This document shows positions 26,325 through 34,276 of a stretch of DNA of 64,000 bases, piece by piece (position 1 is the first letter of the stretch; each line of letters starts with the position of its first letter). A program made the position numbers and the translations under genes. Under the pieces are notes generated by a model. The model searched no databases, was not told the origin of the DNA, and worked only from the letters and a program-made list of their open reading frames with translations. The DNA is from Noviherbaspirillum sp. Root189. GTDB taxonomy: Bacteria > Pseudomonadota > Gammaproteobacteria > Burkholderiales > Burkholderiaceae_D. The DNA lies in the NCBI RefSeq assembly GCF_001428545.1, contig NZ_LMHZ01000024.1, forward strand, positions 1-64,000. The letters are read 5' to 3'.

Positions 26325-26888
26325 CTTCAATTTCGTTAAGCGAAGGAAACATTGGTACGTCATACGTCGCGTGCCAAAGTGATACGGAGCCAATGTCATT
26401 TCCGTGCATTGTATTTTCCAGTGGGAAGCGCCCCAGAATGTGCGCGAAACTCACATCGTCATGAGCCGCTCATCGCAATTCGCCTAATAAGCCGTGCTTG
26501 ATACGCAGGTATGTTGCAGGTTGGATTCGTAGCACATATCGATACTATATTTGATTAGACGAGCTTGCCGTTCTTGGCGTTCCAGAAAAAGATTGCCTTA
26601 TCCATTTGCCGTCATCCTGCGTAGCAATAGGGAATGCATACAAAATCCGGTGGTCAGAAAAAGCTTTGGCTATCTGCATTAAGTCAGATCGACCTGCCGG
26701 AAGATCTTTACTCAGCGTCTTTCAACAAGTCTTGTTCGTCCATAGCAGGTTATCTTGAATGTATATCACACTGTGATATATTATAATCGTGGGAGTCATA
26801 CAGTTCCGTTCAGCGTTCGGACAGACATTTTTAAATTGAATACTTACTACCAAGGCACAGACCAGGTATGGACACATTGAGTTAAGAA
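26325..26888. other. Spacer upstream of the recombinase-like gene
   Basis: No gene-like frame. This AT-richer stretch has a composition unlike the flanking core genes. It carries the palindrome at 26762-26780 and probably the promoter of the downstream gene (TATAAT-like ATTATAAT at 26780-26787 just after it). Confidence 0.4.
26762..26780. promoter_or_regulatory. Palindrome TATATCACA-C-TGTGATATA, copy 1
   Basis: A perfect 9-bp inverted repeat around one base, 109 bp upstream of the recombinase-like HTH gene. Its core ATATCA-N5-TGATAT recurs at 28138-28154 upstream of a Usp gene. The spacing and symmetry suit a dimeric DNA-binding protein. It does not fit the FNR (TTGAT-N4-ATCAA) or CRP (TGTGA-N6-TCACA) patterns. 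Confidence 0.5.
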
Positions 26889-27476
26889 ATGGCATCCTAT
26901 TTTTACCTTGCACGAAAGCCGGCACTACAGGCAGCTGAAAAAACTCGCTTATCCCGACACTTCACAGACCGTAAGATAGATCACTGGGTCATGGAGGACT
27001 CCGATGAGGTGGAATCCGCCGTCCATTCGCGATGTTTTCAGAAATTGCTATGCACTCTGAGTAACGGCGATACATTGATTGTTGAGCGACTAAAGGATTT
27101 CGGTTGCGGCCCTCTTGAAGCGATTGCCTTGATCAACACGCTGATGTCCCGCATGATTGAAATCGTGATCCTTGAATTTGGCGAGTATCACCTTGCTGCG
27201 CCAGAGAACAGCGCTGTCATCAAGATGCTCAATGCAATCATTGGCTTGGATCCGAAGGCTTTCGTTTCTCCCCCTTGCCAAAGCACTGAATCCGCTTGCA
27301 GACCTCGCCACAAGAACGACGATTTGGTCAGAGAAACAATTATCACGCAGTACTCGTTAGGGGAAAGCGTGACTTCACTCGCCAGACAATACAACGTTTC
27401 GCGATCAACGATTGCGAGAATTGTTCAACCTCCACCCCTATATGAACCATACTATCGGCGCGCGTTCGGCGACTGA
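26889..27476 (+). CDS. Serine-recombinase-fold HTH protein lacking catalytic residues
   Basis: 195 residues. The N-terminal half follows the resolvase domain: YFYLARKPALQ corresponds to the YARVSTxxQ strand, and GDTLIVERLKDFGCGPLEAIALINTL to GDTLVVxxLDRLGRSxxD. The nucleophilic Ser is replaced by Pro, and the two arginines of LDRLGRS by Asp and Cys, so recombination is not expected. The C-terminus has an HTH_7-like motif (SLGESVTSLARQYNVSRSTIARIV) as in resolvases. It is most likely a DNA-binding protein derived from a recombinase. The start has a weak ribosome site. It is flanked by a receptor remnant and a phage-like gene. Confidence 0.7.
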   Translation: MASYFYLARKPALQAAEKTRLSRHFTDRKIDHWVMEDSDEVESAVHSRCFQKLLCTLSNGDTLIVERLKDFGCGPLEAIALINTLMSRMIEIVILEFGEYHLAAPENSAVIKMLNAIIGLDPKAFVSPPCQSTESACRPRHKNDDLVRETIITQYSLGESVTSLARQYNVSRSTIARIVQPPPLYEPYYRRAFGD

Positions 27477-27631
27477 ATGCACCTACTCTATGCTGAGGTT
27501 TATCTTGCATTGAAAGAAAACGCCATTGGGAAGTCATCACCTTACGCAGCCGATGCCTGATGTCCGATCGTGTAAGCGAATCTACGTAGAACCATTTCGT
27601 GGTTATCGGTACAGGACATGAAGGAGAAGCA

Positions 27632-28036
27632 ATGAATATCGAAACGCGCCATCAGTTCGAGGCATGGGCAGCCACCTATGACCTTGATTTGAAACCAGCC
27701 CGATGCTCAATGGGAGAATTTCAGTATTGCGAACTAAACACAGACTTCGCGTGGCAAGCATGGAAGATACAGGCGCATGCAATTGAGCAAGCACATGAAC
27801 GATTGGCGGCTGTGGAGATGGAAAATGGTATTTTGAAAAGCGAGACGGCAAAGGCATTCGCTTCCCGGATCGCCGAGAAACGTGACATTGCCCACATGCT
27901 GCGGGACGCAGAGCGTTATCGTTATCTTCGCGTACATCCCAACATATTATTGCCATCGTCAGACGGAACTTTCCGCGCATCTGACGAAGTGGATGCATTG
28001 GTTGATATTGCCAGGTTTGGCAAGGTAGACGCGTAA
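27632..28036 (+). CDS. Phage-type small hypothetical protein
   Basis: 134 residues. A perfect AAGGAG precedes the ATG at 27632, so I reject the upstream in-frame ATG. The N-terminal QFEAWAATYDLDL and the FAWQAWKIQAHAIEQAHERLAAVEMEN segment resemble the short FEAW...AWQAW proteins common in prophages of Proteobacteria, followed by a coiled-coil-like helix. The C-terminal RDAERYRYLRVHP is also typical of phage proteins. Function unknown. Confidence 0.65.
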   Translation: MNIETRHQFEAWAATYDLDLKPARCSMGEFQYCELNTDFAWQAWKIQAHAIEQAHERLAAVEMENGILKSETAKAFASRIAEKRDIAHMLRDAERYRYLRVHPNILLPSSDGTFRASDEVDALVDIARFGKVDA

Positions 28037-28137
28037 TTAACCTCGGTCTTCCTATCCCTTGTGCCGCTGGCAGGCATAGGGAGACATATAAAGCTAATGC
28101 AGGTCATTGGAAATGTGACACGACGCTCCTTGACTTT

Positions 28138-28154
28138 ATATCATATCGTGATAT
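28138..28154. promoter_or_regulatory. Palindrome ATATCA-N5-TGATAT, copy 2
   Basis: ATATCATATCGTGATAT shares both half-sites and the 5-bp spacing of the copy at 26763-26779. It lies 124 bp upstream of the Usp gene start, much like copy 1 relative to its gene. An alternative register, CATATC-GT-GATATG, overlaps it. Confidence 0.5.
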
Positions 28155-28277
28155 GTTTAATTCAGATACAAGTAACCGTGAATACCGGTTGATTGATGCC
28201 GGTGCCTGACATAGGGCGATATCTATCTAGCCGCATTCATAGTGCTGCCTGTGCCGTGTAACTCCCTGGAGGATACT

Positions 28278-28721
28278 ATGTTCGATACGATCCTTGTTCC
28301 GACCGACGGCTCGCCATTATCCGCCAAGGCAATCAACGCCGCTGTGCAGTTCGCCAATGAACACGGCAGTGAAATTGTCGCTTTTTCAGTGACGGAGCCG
28401 TATCAGTATTCCGCGCTGGCCGATGGATTCATCGCGGATACAACCAATACGGAAGAGTTCGACGAAGACATGGAAAAGCTGGCACGGGCGCATGTCGATG
28501 AGATTGCCAGCCTGGCCAAGGCTAAGAATGTCCGGTGCCGAACGACCACGGTGCGATCTTATGATCCTGCGCATGAGATCATCGCGGCTACGAAGAGGTA
28601 CCGTTGTGATGTCATATTCATGGCGACGCATGGACGTTCCTGGTTTGGAAACTTGCTGATTGGAAGTGAAACCCAAAAAGTACTAACACACTCATCAATT
28701 CCGGTCGTGGTGTTTCGCTAA
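28278..28721 (+). CDS. UspA-family universal stress protein
   Basis: 147 residues, single Usp domain. MFDTILVPTDGSPLSAKAINAAVQFA begins at ATG 28278, placed by GGAGG six bases upstream; the frame itself opens earlier. The C-terminal nucleotide motif reads MATHGRSWFGNLLIGSETQKVL, keeping the first Gly and the GS but with Trp at the second Gly. It begins the stress-gene group that continues to 33.1 kb. Confidence 0.92.
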   Translation: MFDTILVPTDGSPLSAKAINAAVQFANEHGSEIVAFSVTEPYQYSALADGFIADTTNTEEFDEDMEKLARAHVDEIASLAKAKNVRCRTTTVRSYDPAHEIIAATKRYRCDVIFMATHGRSWFGNLLIGSETQKVLTHSSIPVVVFR

Positions 28722-28823
28722 GACCTAAGGCGTTGCAGAAGATGTCCATGTGCCATGTCAGCTTTCATGAAAACTTATCTGGAACTGACACCGCATTTTC
28801 TGTAATAGTACATACCTGATCTG

Positions 28824-29471
28824 TCATACAGATGATGCACGTTCCTGGACAAGCGAAAAGAATTCGCTCCTGAGCGCGTCCGAAGTTCGCATGTCACCTA
28901 GTAGCGCTGAGGTCACAGTTTCTTCACCGCGCGTCTGAATTCCACGGCTCTCCATGCACATATGACGGCATCGTATGACGACGCCTACCGACCGCGGCGC
29001 CAGATGTGACATTAGCGCCTCGGCGATCTGTATGGTGAGCCGCTCCTGCACCTGGAGTCGCTGGGCAAAGCACTGTACCAGCCTTGTCAGCTTCGACAAT
29101 CCCACAATCGCATCTTGAGGGGTATAGCCAATCGTCGCGGTACCAAAAAATGGCGCCAGATGATGTTCGCAGTGGCTATAAACCGGTATCCCGCGCACAA
29201 TAACCAATTCGTTATAGCGTTGTGCGCCATCCTGAAACACCTTCAGAATACTGGCTGGATCCTGATGGTAGCCGGCGGTCCAGTGTTTCCATGCTTTTGC
29301 CACACGCCGTGGCGTCTCATGAAGCCCCTGACGATCTGGGTCTTCACCTAGATGGCTTAGCAGACGACGCCAATCGACCTCCGTAAACTCGCTGTCGCTG
29401 TCGCTGTCGCTGTCGTTGTCGTTGTCGAGGACATTCCATCGTTTGTGCTCTTGTAGGTCCATGGCCATCAT
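28824..29471 (-). CDS. folE: GTP cyclohydrolase I
   Basis: A 215-residue enzyme that makes 7,8-dihydroneopterin triphosphate from GTP, the entry to folate and pterin synthesis. The catalytic core is intact: GLHETPRRVAKAW, the zinc-binding YSHCEHHLAPFFG, VGLSKLTRLVQCFAQRLQVQERLT and the second zinc Cys in RCRHMCMESRG. The N-terminus carries an unusual acidic run of alternating Asp with Asn or Ser (residues about 16-27), encoded by hexanucleotide repeats. It is opposite in strand to the surrounding stress genes and is probably an accessory paralogue rather than the housekeeping copy. Confidence 0.95.
   Translation of the reverse strand: MMAMDLQEHKRWNVLDNDNDSDSDSDSEFTEVDWRRLLSHLGEDPDRQGLHETPRRVAKAWKHWTAGYHQDPASILKVFQDGAQRYNELVIVRGIPVYSHCEHHLAPFFGTATIGYTPQDAIVGLSKLTRLVQCFAQRLQVQERLTIQIAEALMSHLAPRSVGVVIRCRHMCMESRGIQTRGEETVTSALLGDMRTSDALRSEFFSLVQERASSV
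29391..29426. repeat. In-frame hexanucleotide repeat in folE
   Basis: Six tandem 6-bp units: GCTGTC four times, then GTTGTC twice. On the coding strand they give the alternating Asp-Asn/Asp-Ser run of FolE. Unit gain or loss would change linker length without a frameshift. Confidence 0.9.
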
Positions 29472-30075
29472 TCCGTTCTTTGTTTAAATCGTGTTAGTTA
29501 TTTGTGGTTATACAAATGGCTTTCTCCACGCAGTTCGAGGCGACAACAATGACGTGGAGTGTCGCGTGATCAGCTCAAAGCATAGATACCACGGCGGCAA
29601 ACCGATGCAGGGTTTTGGTGCGGCGCGCCCTGGCTGCATCCTTTTTGATGCCGTTGGCATGCATTGTCGCTCCCCTCCCCTGAGTGTTTCAAAAGATTAG
29701 ATGTTTGCAAAACTAGCTGCGTTCCCATTCCATTGCAACTTAAGGCCTTGTGAGTGGCAGGTCGTTTGCCACCTCAGTCAAGATCCGGTAATGCAGCACC
29801 CTCATGAATGTCATGTCTAAAAAACCCCGGCCTTACGTACAGACATTGATGAGGGCCAGGGTCATGTCGGGATGATCATGATGCAATGTGTTGATATTTG
29901 GCATGACACGCAACGGTTGGTCAATCTCATCAGCGTTGAGCAACGGAGTTGACGAATTGTGCAATGTGTATATACTCAACTGAAATTAGCCTACCTCCAT
30001 ACTGACGCCAACGTGAACAAGATCTGCATTCTGATGAATCGCAACTGTTCGTCCCTGAACGAGGGAGTGTCACCT
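29472..30075. other. Long spacer upstream of folE with an inverted repeat
   Basis: No protein gene is convincing. The arms CCCTCATGAATGTC (29799-29812) and GACATTGATGAGGG (29842-29855) are complementary except for one central G:G mismatch, with a 29-nt spacer. They could form a 13-bp stem in RNA or DNA. The folE promoter should lie at the left end. Confidence 0.4.
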
Positions 30076-30238
30076 ATGGCTTCGCTGTTTATTCCTGACC
30101 ATGTTCTGTCCCGCACCGCGTTCGGGTATCTGCTTCCGAATGCCGGTCGCGCGCAGCTGTCCACCCGAGACCTCGCCTGCCTCTCTTAGGCTCGGCGAGC
30201 GCTGAAGAGAACCATCGGTTCTCACCGCCTCCCGAGCC
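30076..30238 (+). other. Candidate leader: 37-codon frame followed by a nested stem-loop
   Basis: A frame starting MASLFIPDHVL (30076-30189) follows GAGGGAGTG and ends in a TAG that forms part of a two-tier hairpin. The outer stem is GGCTCGG (30189-30195) with CCGAGCC (30232-30238). The inner stem is GAGAACC-ATC-GGTTCTC (30207-30223). The structure ends about 100 nt before the GreA/Rnk-like gene. A translated leader with an attenuator, a small protein gene with its terminator, or chance are all possible. Confidence 0.25.
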
Positions 30239-30341
30239 ACCCCACCCGAAATTCGAATGACGTGCCCGCCTCCCTGGCCGGCATCCCATGTCTTTTTCAA
30301 ATGACCGTAGCCAAACCATGCGGTCATGGGGATCTATTGCC

Positions 30342-30815
30342 ATGAAAATCGAACGTTACTTGTCGCAGCATGACGCATCCATCCTTAGCAGGCTGGCGGA
30401 GAACCTGTTACGCCTGCGTGAGGTCAAGTTCAACCATGCAGAACGGATCATTGAACTGATCACGACCTCCATCCTGCTGCCGGAGAACAGCCGACGCGAT
30501 GACTATGTCTCGCTGTACGCGACAGTGGTCTATCGCGCCATCGGCACATCGCAGCTGAACTCGATTGTTATCGTGTGTCCACAGGATGCAAGCGAGGCCC
30601 TGGCAAAAATCTCGCTTCTCGCACCGTTGGCAATGGCTCTGCTCGGACGCGTCGTCGGCAGCGTCGTCGCCGTGACGCTGCCCTTCAACCAGGTCCAGTA
30701 CATCGAAATTGTGGGAGTTCAAACCGTGTACGACGACACCTGCAGCCATGCGCAGTTCAAGCGCGATGCCTCTGGCACCGCAGAGTCCAGACCTTATACC
30801 AATCCCAACCTGTAA
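30342..30815 (+). CDS. GreA/Rnk C-terminal-domain protein
   Basis: 157 residues from ATG 30342; earlier in-frame ATGs exist and no strong ribosome site decides. A short helical N-terminus (SILSRLAENLLRL, AERIIELI) precedes a GreA/GreB C-terminal-like domain. There ISLLAPLAMALLGRVVGSVVAVTLP corresponds to the VLAPLGxALLGxxxGD core, as in Rnk. Rnk-type proteins bind RNA polymerase near the secondary channel. The last residues (after GTAESRP) are encoded by one arm of the inverted repeat at 30796, suggesting the original C-terminus has been altered. It belongs to the stress-gene group. Confidence 0.78.
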   Translation: MKIERYLSQHDASILSRLAENLLRLREVKFNHAERIIELITTSILLPENSRRDDYVSLYATVVYRAIGTSQLNSIVIVCPQDASEALAKISLLAPLAMALLGRVVGSVVAVTLPFNQVQYIEIVGVQTVYDDTCSHAQFKRDASGTAESRPYTNPNL

Positions 30816-30906
30816 CGTGACAAATGAGATCGATGGATTTTTTTGACTGGCAAGGCGCAGGAGGAGTCAATAGCGGGCTATTGACGACGAGGGTTGGGAT
30901 TGGTAT
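30796..30906. repeat. Nested inverted-repeat element (MITE- or REP-like)
   Basis: Perfect 15-bp outer arms ATACCAATCCCAACC (30796-30810) and its complement (30892-30906) enclose a perfect 9-bp inner hairpin GTCAATAGC-GG-GCTATTGAC (30866-30885). The left arm supplies the end and stop region of the GreA/Rnk-like gene. The inner part (GCAAGGCGCAGGAGGAGTC...) is of a kind I associate with dispersed intergenic repeats of Proteobacteria, from memory only. Confidence 0.65.
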
Positions 30907-31001
30907 TAAGCCTATTGGGGGCGGATTGCTTCACTGCAAGCCAGATGAAGCGGCATTCGTAACTTGTGTGCCAGTCAGGCATAACGATGATGGAGCCAGC
31001 A

Positions 31002-31580
31002 ATGCGAGACACAAACAATCATTGCAACAACGATGATAAGTACCAGCAATCTGAATCCTCGGCCATGAAACCGGATAACGCCGCTAAAGATCAGGATAGA
31101 GAGTCGAAAGCGGCGCACCAGATCCGTATTGCCAAGCGACTCCAGGCTGTGGATGAGCATATTGCGACATTACAGAACTCGGTGCGCGCCGCCATTGCCG
31201 ATGTTGAGTATGCACGACGAAGGGCGGAGGCTGACCTTGCGCATGCGCACCGATTCGCTATCGAAGAGTTTGCAAGATCACTACTGCCCTTTAAGGATTC
31301 GCTGGAGGCTGCGCTAATGATAAATACCACGGATGTGCAGGCATTACGTTCCGGCCTGGCGCTCACGCTCAAGCTTTTCCAGGCTGCGCTAGAAAAGCAG
31401 GGTTTGGTGGAGTTGCAGGCGAACCCGGGAGACACGTTATATCCAAACAGGCATCGATTGTTGTCGAGATCCAGCGATATCGGTTCGACTCCGGTCGTGG
31501 CCAGCGTAGAACAAAAAGGTTACGCAATCAATGGACGGCTCATCCGTCCGGTGGCGGTAACTGTGGCGCCATCGAATTAA
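31002..31580 (+). CDS. Divergent GrpE-like nucleotide exchange factor
   Basis: 192 residues from ATG 31002, chosen because GGAG lies six bases upstream. A charged N-terminal region is followed by a long coiled coil (ADVEYARRRAEADLAHAHRFAIEEFARSLLPFKDSLEAAL, in two parts), then the GrpE beta-domain (DTLYPNRHRLLSR, VEQKGYAINGRLIRPVAVTVA). Against canonical GrpE the FDPxxHEAM motif is changed to LYPNRHRLL. It is probably a second, specialised partner of DnaK. No dnaK is adjacent. Confidence 0.85.
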   Translation: MRDTNNHCNNDDKYQQSESSAMKPDNAAKDQDRESKAAHQIRIAKRLQAVDEHIATLQNSVRAAIADVEYARRRAEADLAHAHRFAIEEFARSLLPFKDSLEAALMINTTDVQALRSGLALTLKLFQAALEKQGLVELQANPGDTLYPNRHRLLSRSSDIGSTPVVASVEQKGYAINGRLIRPVAVTVAPSN

Positions 31581-31633
31581 CCGTCCAGTGGCTTCGACTG
31601 TTCAGCGCCGTATTACGTATTGAGGGGAATGGT

Positions 31634-32557
31634 ATGCATCGTATTGAAACTATATTAGTCGCTACCGACTATTCGGAACAAGCAAGGCGTGCCGAGACGC
31701 GTGCTGCAATGCTCAGTGTCGAATTGAAGGTCAGCACGCTCGAGATTCTCGCCGTACAGGAAACAAGGATGGGGTTAAATACGCCTGCTACCGCATCCCA
31801 AAGCACTGAACTGGATACCACTGCGGTAGATAACGTCCTCGTTGAGAACCGACTCCCGGTTTCGCTCATCCAGAGCGTGGAAGCGTTGCAGTGCATACGT
31901 TCATTGGCCGTGGGAAAACCGGCTTCCGCGATTGCCAGGCGAGCCGATGAACTGAATGCGGATCTGACGATTGTTGCGGCGCGATCGAAAACATTCGTAC
32001 CCGATTTTTTCACGCGGGACGATAACGACGAACTCGTCCGCCTTTGTAATCGGCCGGTGCTTCTGGTACACACCGATCCGGCGCGGACGTACACGAAGGT
32101 ACTGGTTGCGATAGATTTTTCGGAAGAGTCAAAGGAAGCTGCGCGCTATGCGCTAGCCATGGCGCCATCGGCCCACTTCACGTTTCTTCACGCCTGCCTG
32201 GTCCCGGACGAAGGAATCATGCCAGAGTCGGGGCTCAATACAGAAGCGCTGAACACCAGCCGGATGGCTATGTGCGAAAAGGCACGTGGAGAGCTCAATC
32301 TGTTCATTACCCAGTTGGGGCCACGGAAGCAGTTGATCACTCGCGCCATTCATTATGGGCACACAGTTCCTGTACTGTGTGATTACGCCAAGCGCATGCG
32401 CGCTGACCTGATCGCCATCGGGAGACACGGCAAATCGCGCTTTGAGGAACGCCTGCTGGGAAGCACCGCGCAGCGTCTAATGGATCGTACAACCTGTGAC
32501 CTCCTTGTTGCCTCAACTGCAGCCCCCGGTGGTTGGGATGACAGGCCGGCCGCTTAG
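31634..32557 (+). CDS. Tandem universal stress protein
   Basis: 307 residues, two Usp domains. Domain 1 (ETILVATDYSEQARRAETRAAML) has a degenerate nucleotide loop (VAARSKTFVPDFF). Domain 2 (YTKVLVAIDFSEESKEAARYALAMA) keeps IGRHGKSRFEERLLGSTAQRLM, near the ATP-binding signature but with Arg for the second Gly. Tandem Usps of this length occur with anaerobic or stationary-phase stress clusters. GAGGGG lies shortly upstream of the ATG. Confidence 0.92.
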   Translation: MHRIETILVATDYSEQARRAETRAAMLSVELKVSTLEILAVQETRMGLNTPATASQSTELDTTAVDNVLVENRLPVSLIQSVEALQCIRSLAVGKPASAIARRADELNADLTIVAARSKTFVPDFFTRDDNDELVRLCNRPVLLVHTDPARTYTKVLVAIDFSEESKEAARYALAMAPSAHFTFLHACLVPDEGIMPESGLNTEALNTSRMAMCEKARGELNLFITQLGPRKQLITRAIHYGHTVPVLCDYAKRMRADLIAIGRHGKSRFEERLLGSTAQRLMDRTTCDLLVASTAAPGGWDDRPAA

Positions 32558-32674
32558 TAAAAAAAATGCCGAAACCGGGAGGAAAGCGCGCTTTGATTAA
32601 GCATAGGAGCGCCAATGTACATTTAACATGGAGCACAGTCGGTGCTTCACTTCACACTTAACGGAGTAATACGA

Positions 32675-33082
32675 ATGAAACCTGACATCATTGTTTCGGC
32701 AGTTGATGCCGAACGCCTTGAGACGATTGCCGATCTTCTTCCGGCATCCGCGATCGAGAGCAAAAATGCATTGCTCGATGAACTGGGGCGCGCAAATATT
32801 GTTGAACCTGATCAGATGCCGGCCACGGTAGTGACCATGAATTCAACAGTACAGTTTGAGATCACGTCACCAAAAGAAGAATTTTGCATGACGCTGGTTT
32901 ACCCCTCGGATATTGGCAACGGAACCAACCAGATATCGGTCCTCACTCCCATTGGGACCGCACTATTGGGGCTGGCCGAGGGTAGCCAGATCGAGTGGCC
33001 CAGGCCTGACGGTCAGTCAGTGCATGTCCGTATCCTTAAAGTGATCGCCCAACCGCGTCAGGCTGGTGTATTGCAGCCTTAA
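32675..33082 (+). CDS. rnk: Regulator of nucleoside diphosphate kinase (Rnk-like)
   Basis: 135 residues from ATG 32675 (GGAG eight bases upstream). It has an N-terminal short helical pair (VDAERLETIADLLP, NALLDELGRANIVEP) typical of Rnk. The GreA-like C-terminal domain shows VTMNSTVQFEI, MTLVYPSDIGNGTNQISVLTPIGTALLGLAEGSQIEWPRPDG (in successive strands) and VRILKVIAQP. Rnk binds RNA polymerase and affects nucleotide pools. It is the second such protein in this stress cluster. Confidence 0.92.
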   Translation: MKPDIIVSAVDAERLETIADLLPASAIESKNALLDELGRANIVEPDQMPATVVTMNSTVQFEITSPKEEFCMTLVYPSDIGNGTNQISVLTPIGTALLGLAEGSQIEWPRPDGQSVHVRILKVIAQPRQAGVLQP

Positions 33083-33190
33083 CCCGGATGGAATGAATGC
33101 GCTTCCAGATCGTTCACTCCGCCGGGTGACGGGCTGTATCCCACAAGCAGACCTTCACAAGCTTCGGCGTCAGGCGGCCTAGCCTCCATA

Positions 33191-34276
33191 TCAGGCGAGA
33201 ACCCAATGATTATCTATTTTGAGGTTTGCCGGCAGGTTGAGCATTACCCTTGAATCTGATTCAACGCCGAGCGCCTTGGCACTTCCGCTCGCCCAGAAGT
33301 TGGGACCTCCGGCCGAGACAATAGCGCAGCCGTCCTGCAACGCTAGTGGCGGCAGCCATCCTTCATCGGGGCGCCAGCGTAATACTGCATTCGCACGCGG
33401 CGCGCCTATCGCAAAACCGTTGTCCCAGGCAGCAATGTCGCCAGCGTATCCTGCCAGCCCCGGCACGCGTACCGCGTCCGGGATAGCCAGCGTGTCACCG
33501 TCGAGCACGGCCAGAACCGGTGCTGCGTCGCGCTCTGCCTTGACGTCGTGCTCGGCCTGCATGGCGATGCCGACGCGCGAGCCGTTACGCGCCATATGGC
33601 GCATGCTCAAACGGTGGTCAGGAAGCTTCCATTGTCCCAGCAGTGCGCCACTGCGTGCATCGAGACGGACCAGCGATGAGGCCATTGTATTGAGGTTGCG
33701 CTTGATTCGCCCTGTCTCGGGCTGGGTCGGAACACCTCCGTTCGCCACCAACAGCGTTTCCCCGTCCATCAACATCATGTGAGCATCAATACCATGTGTG
33801 TCCCACTCATCCAGCTTTTCCAGCGACTGTGCATCCCATACGCCGATCAGTCCCTGCCCCGTCTCCAGGTTAGTCTCGGTCGAGAACAGTCGTTTGCCGC
33901 CACTAGCGACAACGACATGTCCATTGAATGCCCGGCCGGGTTCGGCCCAGACCCAGTACGGCGCCCCCCGTCCGGGATACCACCGCAGCATCCAGTCACC
34001 GGGCCGTCGAGCGACAGCCAGTAGACTGCCGTCGGTTTCCATGAGCACCCCGTGGGCGCGCGTCGGCACTTCAACGCGTGCCACAGGCAGCATTCCCTCG
34101 GCACGCCTTGCCAAGACGCCGATATGGTGACCATGTCCGTCGTTCCATGCCGCAGCGATGCGCAGCTTTGAAGCGGGGATCGATGCACTCCATGCGGGCG
34201 TGACGCAACTAAGCAGCGAGGCGATGAGAACGCGTCGACGGCCAGGAAACCGCGTAGTGTTCTTGTCAGTCACCAT
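33191..34276 (-). CDS. DUF1513 periplasmic protein of the iron locus
   Basis: 361 residues. The start is set at ATG 34276, which overlaps the upstream imelysin stop by 11 nt; the longer frame beginning at 34642 is an antisense-like extension inside the imelysin gene. A twin-Arg-like TRFPGRRRVLIASLL leads a signal segment. The body is a beta-propeller-like DUF1513 (WNDGHGHHIGVLA, VPTRAHGVLME, GHVVVASGGKRLFSTETN, GIDAHMMLMDGETLLVANGG, SMRHMARNGSRVGIAMQ). DUF1513 genes accompany imelysin and di-heme genes in other iron loci. It is the last gene of the operon; the exact role is unknown. Confidence 0.87.
   Translation of the reverse strand: MVTDKNTTRFPGRRRVLIASLLSCVTPAWSASIPASKLRIAAAWNDGHGHHIGVLARRAEGMLPVARVEVPTRAHGVLMETDGSLLAVARRPGDWMLRWYPGRGAPYWVWAEPGRAFNGHVVVASGGKRLFSTETNLETGQGLIGVWDAQSLEKLDEWDTHGIDAHMMLMDGETLLVANGGVPTQPETGRIKRNLNTMASSLVRLDARSGALLGQWKLPDHRLSMRHMARNGSRVGIAMQAEHDVKAERDAAPVLAVLDGDTLAIPDAVRVPGLAGYAGDIAAWDNGFAIGAPRANAVLRWRPDEGWLPPLALQDGCAIVSAGGPNFWASGSAKALGVESDSRVMLNLPANLKIDNHWVLA

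Noticed and set aside
26763-26779. FNR/ANR or CRP site reading of the palindrome
   Set aside because: Half-sites ATATCA/TGATAT with 5-bp spacing fit neither TTGAT-N4-ATCAA nor TGTGA-N6-TCACA.
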